Source: DASUPK01 sp963815665
GTDB lineage: Bacteria; Actinomycetota; Thermoleophilia; Solirubrobacterales; 70-9
Direction of reading: 5' to 3'
Length of the DNA: 64,000 bases
Assembly (NCBI GenBank): GCA_963815665.1
Contig: CAWFHN010000006.1
Location: 248,001-312,000, forward strand
Shown: piece after piece, positions 8,055-16,751 of the stretch
Position numbering within the stretch: the first letter of the stretch is position 1
How the letters are laid out: each line of letters opens with the position of its first letter
The notes under the pieces: generated by a model
Told to the model about the DNA's origin: nothing
Seen by the model: only the letters and a program-made list of their open reading frames with translations
Database searches by the model: none
Made by a program: the position numbers and the translations under genes

Positions 8055-9000
8055 CCTCGCGCTCAAGCAGGTCCTGGGCCGCGCTGGCTGGGTCGATCTC
8101 CCGCTTGACGACGCGGTCGAGCAGCTCCTGAACCGATGTGTCGTCCGCGACGGCCGCCTCGAGGCGCCGCCGCATCCGAGCTGCCGCCAGCTCCAGCACC
8201 TCGTTGCGGAGGTTCCGGGCCCGCCTTTCCTCCAGCGTCCCCTCCGCCTCGATGTGCGCGCGATGCTCGGAGATCTTCTCGGCGAGCTCCGCCACGCCCT
8301 CGCCCTTCGCGGCCTCCGTCTTGACGATCGGGACCCGCCATGAGGTCGACGGCCCGAGCGAGAGGACGCCGCGGATCTCGCGGATCATCGTGTCCGTCAT
8401 CGGGTGATCGGCCTTGTTCACGCAGATCACGTCGGGGATCTCCATCACCCCCGCCTTCAGGGCCTGGATCGAATCGCCTGAGCCGGGCATCAGCACCAGC
8501 ACGATCGTGTCGCCGTGGTCGACGATGTCGATCTCGGCCTGGCCGACGCCCACCGTCTCGATGAAGACGTCGTCCTTGCCGGAGGCGTCCATCAGCAGGG
8601 CCGCCTGGAGCGTGGCCTCGGAGAGACCGCCAAGGGCGCCGCGGCTGGCCATCGAGCGGATGAAGACGCCCGAGTCGAGGAAGTGGTCGGAGAGGCGAAT
8701 GCGATCACCGAGCAGGGCGCCGCGGGTGAAGGGGCTCGAGGGGTCGATCGAGAGCACGGCGACCTGGCGGTCGGCCTTCCGCATCTCGGCGGTGAGGGCG
8801 CCGATCAATGTGCTCTTCCCCACCCCCGGCGGACCCGTCAGCCCAACAATCCGAGCCTTGCCCGTGCGCGGGAAGACCTCCCGAACCAACTCCCACCCGG
8901 CCGGATCGTCGTTCTCGATCAATGTGATGGCCCGGGCCAGCGCCCTCTTGTCGCCGGCAACGAGGCGGTCGGCCAGGCTCTCCTGAGTCTTGGGGGCCAC
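8047..9000 (-). CDS. meaB: MeaB/ArgK-type GTPase chaperone of a B12-dependent acyl-CoA mutase
   Basis: G3E-family GTPase, 317 residues, which protects and reloads adenosylcobalamin-dependent methylmalonyl-CoA-type mutases. The Walker A GLTGPPGVGKST sits at residues 53-64. Further motifs are the ADRQVAVLSIDPSS strand, the FIETVGVGQAEIDI switch region and the NKAD specificity motif. It starts at a GTG at 9000. No mutase gene lies in the window, so the partner is elsewhere. The overlapping PRC-barrel gene downstream is probably co-expressed. Confidence 0.92.
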   Translation of the reverse strand: MAPKTQESLADRLVAGDKRALARAITLIENDDPAGWELVREVFPRTGKARIVGLTGPPGVGKSTLIGALTAEMRKADRQVAVLSIDPSSPFTRGALLGDRIRLSDHFLDSGVFIRSMASRGALGGLSEATLQAALLMDASGKDDVFIETVGVGQAEIDIVDHGDTIVLVLMPGSGDSIQALKAGVMEIPDVICVNKADHPMTDTMIREIRGVLSLGPSTSWRVPIVKTEAAKGEGVAELAEKISEHRAHIEAEGTLEERRARNLRNEVLELAAARMRRRLEAAVADDTSVQELLDRVVKREIDPASAAQDLLEREDG

Positions 9001-9070
9001 GGCGGCCGAGTCTAGGCGCGCGGGCGGTCGTCGGGGGGCGCCCCATGAACCACGAACTTAGACTCCGCCC

Positions 9071-9700
9071 GTGCTCCGCGCCCTCCGGTTCTACCGCCGC
9101 AACGGCATGCTCAATCTCCGCTACGGGAGGTTGCTCTGGCGCTACACCTGGCGGCGGCTTTTTACCCCCGCAGGCTGGCGGTGGGAAACCGACGGTCCTG
9201 TGTTCTTCGGGAAGAACCTCCAGTTGCAGATAGCGCGCGGCGCGACGATCAAGTTCGGGCGGTTCTCCTGGATCGGCGACGGGACCAAGATCCGCAGCCA
9301 CGAGGGGGTCGTCGAGATCGGCGCCAAGACCGTCTGCGGGCAGGAATGCACGATCTCGTCGTACAAGCGGGTGCGGATCGGCGAGCAGTGCGTGATCGCC
9401 GACCGGGCGATGTTCATCGACTTCGACCACGGGGTCGTGGAGGTCGAGCGCCCGATCCGCCAGCAGGGCATCTACACGCGCGAGTGCGTGGTCGGCTCCA
9501 ACGTCTGGGTCGGCTACGGCGCCTGCGTGCTGCGCGGCGTCCGGGTCGGCGACAACGCGATCGTGGGCACCAACTCGGTCGTCACCAGGGATGTTCCCGC
9601 CAACGCCGTTGTCGGCGGCGTCCCGGCCAAGGTCATCCGCATGCGCGAGGCGCCCGAGTCGTTGCAGTGGCCGGACCCGGTCGAACCTACGCCCCAATAA
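9071..9700 (+). CDS. Hexapeptide-repeat acyltransferase
   Basis: 209-residue left-handed beta-helix acyltransferase. Hexapeptide repeats run through IKFGRFSWIGDGTKI and VVEIGAKTVCG to VGDNAIVGTNSVVTRDV. It closes with VVGGVPAKVIR, as in maltose or sugar O-acetyltransferases. The likely catalytic His lies in DFDHGVVEV. It starts with a GTG at 9071. It lies near, but on the strand opposite to, the GT4/GH57/methyltransferase unit, and an acyltransferase of this class also belongs to the mycobacterial methylglucose-lipopolysaccharide gene set. The sugar acceptor is unknown. Confidence 0.88.
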   Translation: MLRALRFYRRNGMLNLRYGRLLWRYTWRRLFTPAGWRWETDGPVFFGKNLQLQIARGATIKFGRFSWIGDGTKIRSHEGVVEIGAKTVCGQECTISSYKRVRIGEQCVIADRAMFIDFDHGVVEVERPIRQQGIYTRECVVGSNVWVGYGACVLRGVRVGDNAIVGTNSVVTRDVPANAVVGGVPAKVIRMREAPESLQWPDPVEPTPQ

Positions 9701-9785
9701 TGCTGGTCTGCATATACTCGCTTCTGGGCACGGAGCCCGGGGTATGTCTCTGGCAATGAGGCCAGAGGGGACAGATCGGAGAGGC

Positions 9786-11264
9786 ATGAAGCGCACTCCA
9801 CGGCGTCTGATCGGGATGTTCATCGTGCTTGTCGCGTTGGCGGCGCTCGTTCCGGCGTCCGCGCAGGCGCTGAGCTTCTCGCCCAATCCCACCGTCACCC
9901 CTGCCAGCTCCCAGGCCGGCGCGCACAGCAACGTCGCCATTCACATGGACTTCACGGGCGGCCAGGTCAAGAACCTGACGGTCGGGCTTCCGCCTGGATT
10001 GATCGGTGATCCGAACGCGACGCCGCTGTGCACCGTGGCCGAGCTCAACGGCGACAACTGCCCCGCCAACACCGAGGTCGGCAGCGTGACGGCGAACGCG
10101 ACCGTCGCCGTCACCGTCGTGCCCGTGACCTTGAACGTCAACGGGACGCTCTACAACCTCGACCCCCAGCCGGGTGAGCCGGCACGCTTCGGGATCGTCC
10201 TCCGGCCTCTCAACCTCGGCGGGCTTGTCGGAAACGTCCTGCCGCCCGTCATCCTCCAGTCGGGCGTCCAGCTGAGGACGAGCGACTACGGCCTCAACAC
10301 GGTGATCAAGAACATCCCCAACAAGACGTCGGGCTTCGACACGACCATCAATTCCCAGACGATCACCCTCGACGGAATCGCGCCGGGGACCGGGAAGGCG
10401 TTCATGCGGAACCCGACCTCGTGCGGGGGCCACACCACCAACTTCTCCGCGGTCCCGTACAGCGGCGCATCGGACACCGCATCCGCGACCTTCAACACGA
10501 CCGGCTGCGCTAATGAGGACTTCTCCCCCACCTTCACCTCGTCGGTCGGAGGGCCCGGTCAGACCACCGTCGGCAATCCCACGACGGCCGCCACCTCGAT
10601 CAACCAGGACACGGACGAGGCGGGTCTGGTCAAGGCGACCGTGCTCGTCCCGGGCGACCTGGCACCGAACGTGAACCTGCTCGGCTTCAGGTGCCCGCCG
10701 GCGAACTTCCAGGCCGGCACCTGCCCGGCGACCTCGACCATGGGCACGGCGATCGCCGCCTCGCCGCTGCTCAGCCAGCCGCTGATCGGCAACGTCGAGC
10801 TGGTCGACAACGGCGGCCTGCTCCCGGACATCGGCCTGGACCTGCAGGGCCAGCTTCACCTGCTGCTGCGGGGAGCGTTGAACGCGGACAAGAGCGTGGT
10901 CTTCGACGGCCTGCCCGACATTCCGATCGCACGCTTCCAGCTCGCCTTCAGCAATCCGCCCGGGCTGCTGCTGGCGAACCGGGATCTCTGCGCACCACCC
11001 CCGCCCGTCTTCCACGCGGACTTCGTCGGCTACAACGGTGCGACGGCCTCGGTGGACTCGCCGGCGGTCGTCAATGGCTGTGGAGCCGGCACGAATGCAG
11101 CCAAGTGCAAGAAGCACAAGGTCAAGAAGAAGAAGGGGAAGAGGAAGCACAAGCACCGCGCGGCCACGTCGAAGAAACACAAGAAGCACAAGAAGCACAA
11201 GAAGAAGCACTCCTGCAAGAAGAAGCACAAGAAACACAAGAAGCACAAGAAGCACCGCCGGTAA
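9786..11264 (+). CDS. Secreted surface protein with C-terminal Lys/His tail
   Basis: 492 residues. A Sec signal peptide (MKRTPRR then LIGMFIVLVALAALVPASAQA) is followed by about 400 residues of beta-rich, Thr/Asn/Pro-rich sequence with motifs such as VGLPPGLIGDPNA and CPANTEVGSV, which I associate with large Thermoleophilia exported proteins of unknown role. The last 55 residues are a repeat of KKHKKHK units with a single KKHSCKKK, extremely basic. The tail may bind anionic wall polymers or metal. The ATG at 9786 was chosen because it starts the signal peptide and has GGAGAGG just upstream. Confidence 0.8.
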   Translation: MKRTPRRLIGMFIVLVALAALVPASAQALSFSPNPTVTPASSQAGAHSNVAIHMDFTGGQVKNLTVGLPPGLIGDPNATPLCTVAELNGDNCPANTEVGSVTANATVAVTVVPVTLNVNGTLYNLDPQPGEPARFGIVLRPLNLGGLVGNVLPPVILQSGVQLRTSDYGLNTVIKNIPNKTSGFDTTINSQTITLDGIAPGTGKAFMRNPTSCGGHTTNFSAVPYSGASDTASATFNTTGCANEDFSPTFTSSVGGPGQTTVGNPTTAATSINQDTDEAGLVKATVLVPGDLAPNVNLLGFRCPPANFQAGTCPATSTMGTAIAASPLLSQPLIGNVELVDNGGLLPDIGLDLQGQLHLLLRGALNADKSVVFDGLPDIPIARFQLAFSNPPGLLLANRDLCAPPPPVFHADFVGYNGATASVDSPAVVNGCGAGTNAAKCKKHKVKKKKGKRKHKHRAATSKKHKKHKKHKKKHSCKKKHKKHKKHKKHRR

Positions 11265-11270
11265 CGCTTG

Positions 11271-11519
11271 CTATAGGCGCTTCCCGGTCGCAAAGAGGAG
11301 CACGCCGCCCCCCAGGGCGACGACGCCCGTGATCCAGAAGACCAGGCCGCCCGCGTTGATCGCGGCGGCGATCAGGGCGATGCCCACCACGACGAGGGGC
11401 AGGCCGAACGAGATCGGCACGCTGACGTTGAGGCCGGGGCCGAAGTCGGGCGCCTTCCGCTTGGGCCGCGCCTCGCGCGAGGGATAGACCTCGCGCCTGC
11501 CGTCAGGCAGCCGGGTCAC
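11271..11519 (-). CDS. Small two-helix membrane protein
   Basis: 82 residues. A basic N-terminal third (RLPDGRREVYPSREARPKRK) is followed by two hydrophobic helices, SFGLPLVVVGIALIAAAIN and VFWITGVVALGGGVLLFATG. The start is a GTG at 11519 that overlaps the last 17 bases of the GT4 gene, pointing to coupled translation. Its position after the GT4 gene equals that of the small gene Rv3032A in Mycobacterium tuberculosis; I infer the analogy from position and size only. Confidence 0.65.
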   Translation of the reverse strand: MTRLPDGRREVYPSREARPKRKAPDFGPGLNVSVPISFGLPLVVVGIALIAAAINAGGLVFWITGVVALGGGVLLFATGKRL

Positions 11520-12699
11520 GACTACCCGCCAGCTCCGCGTAGATGGCCTCTGTCCGCTCCGCGACGTCGCCCCAGTCGAAACGGCTCAGGTGCTCGAAGG
11601 CCTCCGCCGTGAGGCGGCGGCAGAGCTTGGCGTCGTCCAGGACACGGGTCGTCATCTCCGCGAGCGACTGCGGGTCGCGGGCGCGGAACCGCAGCCCGAC
11701 CTCATCGTGCGGGACCACCTCCCGCAGGCCGCCGGTGTCGGCGACGATGCAGGGGCAGCTCGAGGCCATCGCCTCGAGCGCGACCAGGCCGAAGGGCTCG
11801 TAGATCGAGGGGACCACGCAGACGTCGGCGATCGCGTAGAGCGAGTGGAGGACGTCGTCGCCGATCCAGCCGACGAAGGTGCCGTGCGACATCAGGCCGA
11901 GCTCTTCGGCCTGCCGGCGGAGCTCCTGCTCGTGCGTCCCCGATCCCGCGACGACGAAGCGCGTCTTCGGCAGGCGCTCGATGATCTCGGGCAGGGCCTC
12001 GAGCGCCACCTGGAAGCCCTTCTCGTAGACCAGGCGGCCGACCAGCAGCACGAGCGATTCGTCCGGCTCGGCGAACTCGGCGCGCAGCCGGCGGAGCTGG
12101 TCGTCGTCCTGAGGCTGGAGGTCCTCGGGATCGATCCCGTTGGCGATCACCTCGATCGATACCTCGGGAACGCCGAAGACGTCGACGATCTGCTCGCGCA
12201 TGAAGGTCGAGCAGGCGATCACCCGGTCCGAGCGGTTCGTGATCCAGCGCTCGACGCCGTGGATGTAGGACTGCGGGTGCTTCTCCACCCAGCCCTGATG
12301 GCGGCCGTGCTCAGTCGCGTGGATCGTCGTGACAAGCGGGGAGTCGAATCGCCGCGCGAGGTGGTCGCAGGCGTTGGCGACCAGCCAGTCGTGGCCGTGG
12401 ACCAGGTCGAAGTCGTAGCGGTCGCCCAGCTCGACGCCGGCGGCAAGCATGTCCGAGTTCATGCGCTCCACCCAGGCGACGAACTCGTTCAGCTCCCCGG
12501 GCCGGGTCGGCTCCATGACGCGGTGGACGTGGACGCCGGCCATCACCTCCTCCGACGGGGACTCCTCTCCGCCGCGGGTGAGGACGTGGACCTCGGTGTC
12601 GCGCTCCACGAGCGCCTCTGAGAGCTTTCGCACGTGACGGGCCAGGCCTCCCTCGATCAGAGGCGGGTACTCCCAGGAGAGGATCAGGACGCGATTCAT
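11503..12699 (-). CDS. GT4-family glycosyltransferase (glycogen-synthase-like)
   Basis: 398 residues with the GT-B fold of family GT4. The N-terminal Gly-rich acceptor loop is EYPPLIEGGLARHV. HGHDWLVAN follows. The C-terminal donor site has VGRLVYEKGF and the E-x7-E motif in PSIYEPFGLVALEAM. Closest in style to actinobacterial alpha-1,4-glucosyltransferases such as Rv3032, which build glycogen and methylglucose polysaccharide. It follows the GH57 gene at eight bases, so synthesis and branching of one glucan is the likely joint role. The nucleotide-sugar donor is not determined. Confidence 0.88.
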   Translation of the reverse strand: MNRVLILSWEYPPLIEGGLARHVRKLSEALVERDTEVHVLTRGGEESPSEEVMAGVHVHRVMEPTRPGELNEFVAWVERMNSDMLAAGVELGDRYDFDLVHGHDWLVANACDHLARRFDSPLVTTIHATEHGRHQGWVEKHPQSYIHGVERWITNRSDRVIACSTFMREQIVDVFGVPEVSIEVIANGIDPEDLQPQDDDQLRRLRAEFAEPDESLVLLVGRLVYEKGFQVALEALPEIIERLPKTRFVVAGSGTHEQELRRQAEELGLMSHGTFVGWIGDDVLHSLYAIADVCVVPSIYEPFGLVALEAMASSCPCIVADTGGLREVVPHDEVGLRFRARDPQSLAEMTTRVLDDAKLCRRLTAEAFEHLSRFDWGDVAERTEAIYAELAGSRDPAA

Positions 12700-12707
12700 C
12701 TAGTTAC

Positions 12708-14120
12708 CTAGGGCTCCAGCAGCGGCGCCAGACTCAGGTCCGGGGCGAGGTTGCGCACGCGCGGATCGACTGCCCGGGGGGAGTCTATGGCCTCCAGCAG
12801 GGCCTGAGCGTGGGCTGTCGCCCGCGTATAGGGGTAGTCGCCGGCCTGGCCGCGGTGGTCCATGAACGCCCAGTCGCTCGACTGCAGGGCGAGCAGCTCC
12901 CTGGCGGCGCGCAGGGCCGGGGCGCCGTCCACGGCCCGGAGCCCCATCGCCCGCAGCAGGCGCAGCTCGCTGCGGCGAGTCGCCCAGACCAGGTCCGAGA
13001 CCGAGGGCGAATCCCAGGTCTCCAGGCTCTTTCCCTCCCCCCAGCTGGCCACCGAGGCGGCGCGGTCCTCGCCCTCGTGCTCGCGAAGCGCCTGGGGCAG
13101 CGTGAGCAGCCGCACGCCATCGAGCTCGGCGCCCTCGAGCACCTCTCGCAGCCAGATCGGGCCCTCCGCCCACCAGTGGCCGAGCAGCTCGGTGTCGATC
13201 GCGAAGACGCAGAGACCCCGGCGGCCGCGATCGGCGTGGTGGCGCTCGAGGCGGTCTCGGACGGCGGCGAGGAACGAGGCGGCGTGCTCGGCCGCCCGCT
13301 TGGCCGCAGCGGCCGGGTCGTAGGGCGCCCCGGAGATGGCCCACAGCCGCATCCCGTTCGCGGACTGGCGGTGGTACTCGAGGTAGGCGGGGTCCGCCGG
13401 GTAGCCGTCATCGGACCAGACGAGCCGCACCGTGGGCCAGTCGATCGTGAAGGCGACCGGCCCGCCGGGCAGGCGGATCGGAGCGAGCGCGGCCGTACCG
13501 CGCTCGTGCGAGCTCTGATCGAGGCAGGTGTAGGCGAGGCCGCGCTCGGCGAGGATGCCCTCCAGGCCGGGGGCGTACGCGCACTCCGGCAGCCAGAAAC
13601 CCTGGGTCTCGCCAAAGCGACGGTGGTGGGAGCGCAGCCCGGCGTCGACCTGGAGGCGGCGCCCCGCGAGCGTGGCGAGCTTGGGGAGCACGGCATGTGT
13701 CGCCGCCGATGCCATCAGCGCGATGCGGCCCTTCGCGTGCGCGTCCTGAAAGGCGCGGAGCGGGTTGCCGCCCAGCTTCCGCAGCCGCTTCATCGCGCGC
13801 GTGTAGTGGTCCGCCTCCGCTCGGGCCGCGGGTCGGACGGCCGCCCCCGCGTCCGCCACGTCGCGGTCAGCCGCGTCGACCCTGTGGCGGCGGAGAAACC
13901 GCAGCATCCGCTCCCCCACTCCCTCGGCCTCCAGCTGGTCGGCGAGCACCGGGGTGATCGTCATCGTCACCCGCTCCGCGACGTCGAGCACCGGCAGGTG
14001 GGAGCGCGCGAACGCGTCGAACAGCCACTCCTCGCCGAAGGGGTAGGTCCCGAAGCCCTCCACGTAGGGCATGTGCGAGTGGAGGACGATCGCCAGGTCG
14101 CCGGCGCTGCGGTCAGCCAT
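12708..14120 (-). CDS. GH57 1,4-alpha-glucan branching enzyme
   Basis: 470-residue GH57 enzyme of the branching type (DUF1957 C-terminal part). The N-terminal strand AIVLHSHMPYVEGFG starts the barrel. The catalytic nucleophile is Glu179 in FWLPECAY, and the acid/base Asp309 is in FAIDTELLGHWW. Length and motifs match bacterial GH57 branching enzymes including Rv3031. It lies two bases from the methyltransferase stop and just upstream of the GT4 gene in one minus-strand operon, which fits production of a branched or methylated alpha-glucan. Start ATG at 14120. Confidence 0.88.
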   Translation of the reverse strand: MADRSAGDLAIVLHSHMPYVEGFGTYPFGEEWLFDAFARSHLPVLDVAERVTMTITPVLADQLEAEGVGERMLRFLRRHRVDAADRDVADAGAAVRPAARAEADHYTRAMKRLRKLGGNPLRAFQDAHAKGRIALMASAATHAVLPKLATLAGRRLQVDAGLRSHHRRFGETQGFWLPECAYAPGLEGILAERGLAYTCLDQSSHERGTAALAPIRLPGGPVAFTIDWPTVRLVWSDDGYPADPAYLEYHRQSANGMRLWAISGAPYDPAAAAKRAAEHAASFLAAVRDRLERHHADRGRRGLCVFAIDTELLGHWWAEGPIWLREVLEGAELDGVRLLTLPQALREHEGEDRAASVASWGEGKSLETWDSPSVSDLVWATRRSELRLLRAMGLRAVDGAPALRAARELLALQSSDWAFMDHRGQAGDYPYTRATAHAQALLEAIDSPRAVDPRVRNLAPDLSLAPLLEP

Positions 14121-14122
14121 GG

Positions 14123-14887
14123 CTACTGGGCGCGGCAGATGGCAACGAAGTCGAGCGACCGGTCGAGATCGTCCGGTCGCAGGCGGAAGTCGCTTGCGCT
14201 GATCGCCGGGATGAAGCGTTCATAGAACGGCTTGGTGAGGTGGAGCGCCGGGTGGACCCGGTCCCAACCGGCCCGGATCGCGATCTCATGCGCCCGGAGC
14301 TTGCGGGCGTGGAAGAGGCCGAGCAGCTCGACGCTTTGGAAGTGCGGCGCGAGCAGGTCCCGGTACTGGCCCGCGTCGTACTCCCGCAGGTGCCATGGGT
14401 TGTCCGATTTCTGCGCGCCGGGCGGCGCGAGGGTGAGCCGATTCGGGGTGGAGATGTAGGCGACCGGGGCGATCCGCGCGATCCGCTCCAGGAGCGTCCC
14501 GGGCTCGTGGATGTGCTCGATCGTCTGCAGGAAGACCACGGCGTCCGCCTCCCGATCGAACTCCTCCACGAGCCCGCGATGGAAGCTCAGGTTCGGGCGG
14601 CGATAGCGGGCGCGGGCGTGCTCGAAGGCCTCCGGGTTGGCGTCGACACCAGTCACCTCCGCGGCGCGCTGCGCCAGCAGGTTCGAGCCATAGCCCTCCC
14701 CACAGGCGAGGTCGACTACGCGCAGGCCGCCGCAGCGCTCGGCGATCCACTCGTAGACGGCGACGTGCCGCCGGTACCAGTAGTTCTCCTCGGGAACGTC
14801 CGGGAGCGTGCGCTCGCCAGTCAGCTCCAGCGGCGGCACGCCGTCGGGCTGGTCGGCCTGCAGATAGGTCCCTTCGGCATCGCCCAC
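14123..14887 (-). CDS. Class I SAM-dependent methyltransferase
   Basis: 254-residue Rossmann methyltransferase. Motif I is VVDLACGEGYGSNLLA, the acidic end of strand 2 is VTGVDAN, and the catalytic side has ADAVVFLQTIEHI and AYISTPNRLTLAPPG. The GTG at 14887 was chosen because the longer frame to 14959 crosses the start of the divergent ABC gene. First gene of the unit with GH57 and GT4, in the position of Rv3030. A role in methylating the glucan product is an inference from context. Confidence 0.85.
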   Translation of the reverse strand: MGDAEGTYLQADQPDGVPPLELTGERTLPDVPEENYWYRRHVAVYEWIAERCGGLRVVDLACGEGYGSNLLAQRAAEVTGVDANPEAFEHARARYRRPNLSFHRGLVEEFDREADAVVFLQTIEHIHEPGTLLERIARIAPVAYISTPNRLTLAPPGAQKSDNPWHLREYDAGQYRDLLAPHFQSVELLGLFHARKLRAHEIAIRAGWDRVHPALHLTKPFYERFIPAISASDFRLRPDDLDRSLDFVAICRAQ

Positions 14888-14943
14888 CGCCGGGACGTTA
14901 GACGCGGGGAGCCGCTGACCGCGGATTCGTAGAGTGCAGCGAC

Positions 14944-15957
14944 ATGGCAGCGGCGGCAATCGAGGCGCGGGGCCTGAGCCGGACCTTCAAGGGCGGGATC
15001 GATGCCGTGCGCTCAATCGACCTCGAGGTGCCCGAGGGCGAGCTGTTCGGATTCCTCGGGCCCAACGGCGCCGGGAAGTCGACCACGATCCGGATGCTCT
15101 GCACCCTGCTCCCGCCCAGCGGCGGAACCGCATCGGTGGCGGGCCACGACGTCGTCGACCAGGGCGACGACGTCCGTCGCAACATCGGGGTGGCGCTCCA
15201 GGAGATCGGGCTCGATCCCGTGCAGACGGGCCGGGAGCTGCTGGAGCTCCAATGCGGCCTGTACGGGATCAAGGGCTCGGCGGGACGCGACCGCACCGCC
15301 GAGCTGCTCGAGCTGGTGGGCCTGACGGATGCCGCCGAGCGGCGGACCAAGACCTACTCGGGAGGGATGAAGCGCCGGCTCGACCTGGCGAGCGCCCTCG
15401 TCCATCAGCCGAGGGTTCTGTTCCTGGATGAGCCGACGACCGGGCTCGACCCGGCCTCGCGGCTCACCGTCTGGGACGAGGTGAGGAGCATCAACGCCAC
15501 CGGCACCACGATCTTCCTGACGACCCAGTACCTGGAGGAGGCCGACGAGCTCTGCGAGCGCCTCGCGATCATCGACGCGGGGGAGATCGTCGCGGAGGGC
15601 ACTCCCGAGAGCCTGAAGGCGGAGATCGGCAAGGACGTGGTCTCGGTCGAGCTGCACGGCGCCGACGCCGAGCGCACGCAGCAGGTGATCGGCGACCTGC
15701 CGGGGCTCGACCGCGTGATCGCCCAGCCGGATGCGCTCGCTCTATTCGTCGAGAACGGTGCCGCCTCGATCGCCGAGGTCGTCCGCAGACTGGACGCGGG
15801 GGACGTGGAGGTGGGTGCGATCTCCGTGTCGCGGCCCTCGCTGGATGACGTGTTCCTGGAGGCCACCGGCCGGCGCCTGGAGGGTGCCGGGACCGATCAA
15901 CCCGAGGACAAGGGGGCCGAGCAGGACGAGGCCGCGGCGAAGGCGCTGGCACCGTGA
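14944..15957 (+). CDS. ABC exporter ATP-binding protein (DrrA-like)
   Basis: 337-residue ATPase subunit of an ABC-2 exporter. Walker A is GPNGAGKST (39-47), the signature is YSGGMKRRL, Walker B is VLFLDEPTTGLDP and the switch is TTQYLEEAD. The C-terminal 100 residues form the domain typical of DrrA/daunorubicin-resistance ATPases, ending in RPSLDDVFLEATGR. It overlaps the permease gene by four bases (GTGA), so both are made together. The exported substrate is unknown. Confidence 0.93.
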   Translation: MAAAAIEARGLSRTFKGGIDAVRSIDLEVPEGELFGFLGPNGAGKSTTIRMLCTLLPPSGGTASVAGHDVVDQGDDVRRNIGVALQEIGLDPVQTGRELLELQCGLYGIKGSAGRDRTAELLELVGLTDAAERRTKTYSGGMKRRLDLASALVHQPRVLFLDEPTTGLDPASRLTVWDEVRSINATGTTIFLTTQYLEEADELCERLAIIDAGEIVAEGTPESLKAEIGKDVVSVELHGADAERTQQVIGDLPGLDRVIAQPDALALFVENGAASIAEVVRRLDAGDVEVGAISVSRPSLDDVFLEATGRRLEGAGTDQPEDKGAEQDEAAAKALAP

Positions 15958-16715
15958 CCGAGGTATTGCTGCTCGGCCGGCGCGCGGTACGGGAGGTGGT
16001 CCGCTACCCGGAGGCGACGATCCCGACGCTCTTCATCCCGCTCTTCTTCCTGGCGGTCAACATCGGGCAGGTCCAGACGACCTTCAACGCAAGCACCGCG
16101 CCCTGGCTGCACGGGCAAAGCTACGTCGCCTTCCAGCTGCCGGTCTCGCTGATGTTCGCGGTGGCGACCGCCACCACCGGACTGGCGCTCGTGACCGAGA
16201 TCGACAGCGGCTACTTCGACAAGCTGCTCGTCGCCCCGATCCGGCGAACGTCGCTGATCGTCGGCCGGCTCGGAGCCGACCTCGTCCGCGGCCTCGCGGC
16301 CTCGGCCGTGGTGCTGTTCGTCGGGATCGTCATCTTCGGCGCCCACGTCGAATCGGGCCCCGCGGGCGCGGTGCTCGCGGTGCTGCTCGCGGCGATGTTC
16401 GGAGTCGCTTACGCCGGGTTCGGGATCCTGGTCGCGCTCACCACTCGCAACGTGCAGGCGACGAACACCAGCTTCCTGCTCTTCTTCCCCCTCCTCTTCC
16501 TCACCCCGAACTTCGTGCCGTTCGACCGGCTCTCACCGCTGATGGAGACGCTGGCCAAGATCAACCCGGTGAGCTACGTGATCGTCGGGATTCGCTCGCT
16601 GATCATCGACGGCTGGGTGATCGACAAGATCCTCGTCTGCCTCGGGGTGATCTTGGTGATGGGCGTCGTCCTGATCGGGCTGTCGCTGCGCGCGATCGCC
16701 AACTACGACCGCTAG
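15954..16715 (+). CDS. ABC-2 type permease (DrrB-like)
   Basis: 253-residue membrane subunit with about six hydrophobic helices and the ABC-2 family loop FDKLLVAPIRRTSLIVGR after the second helix. Start GTG at 15954 inside the stop of the ATPase gene. With the preceding ATPase it forms a complete two-gene exporter. No other transport component lies nearby and the cargo cannot be predicted. Confidence 0.9.
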   Translation: MTEVLLLGRRAVREVVRYPEATIPTLFIPLFFLAVNIGQVQTTFNASTAPWLHGQSYVAFQLPVSLMFAVATATTGLALVTEIDSGYFDKLLVAPIRRTSLIVGRLGADLVRGLAASAVVLFVGIVIFGAHVESGPAGAVLAVLLAAMFGVAYAGFGILVALTTRNVQATNTSFLLFFPLLFLTPNFVPFDRLSPLMETLAKINPVSYVIVGIRSLIIDGWVIDKILVCLGVILVMGVVLIGLSLRAIANYDR

Positions 16716-16751
16716 CTCGGGCCCATCCGTGCGGGGCTACGATCCGGCTCG

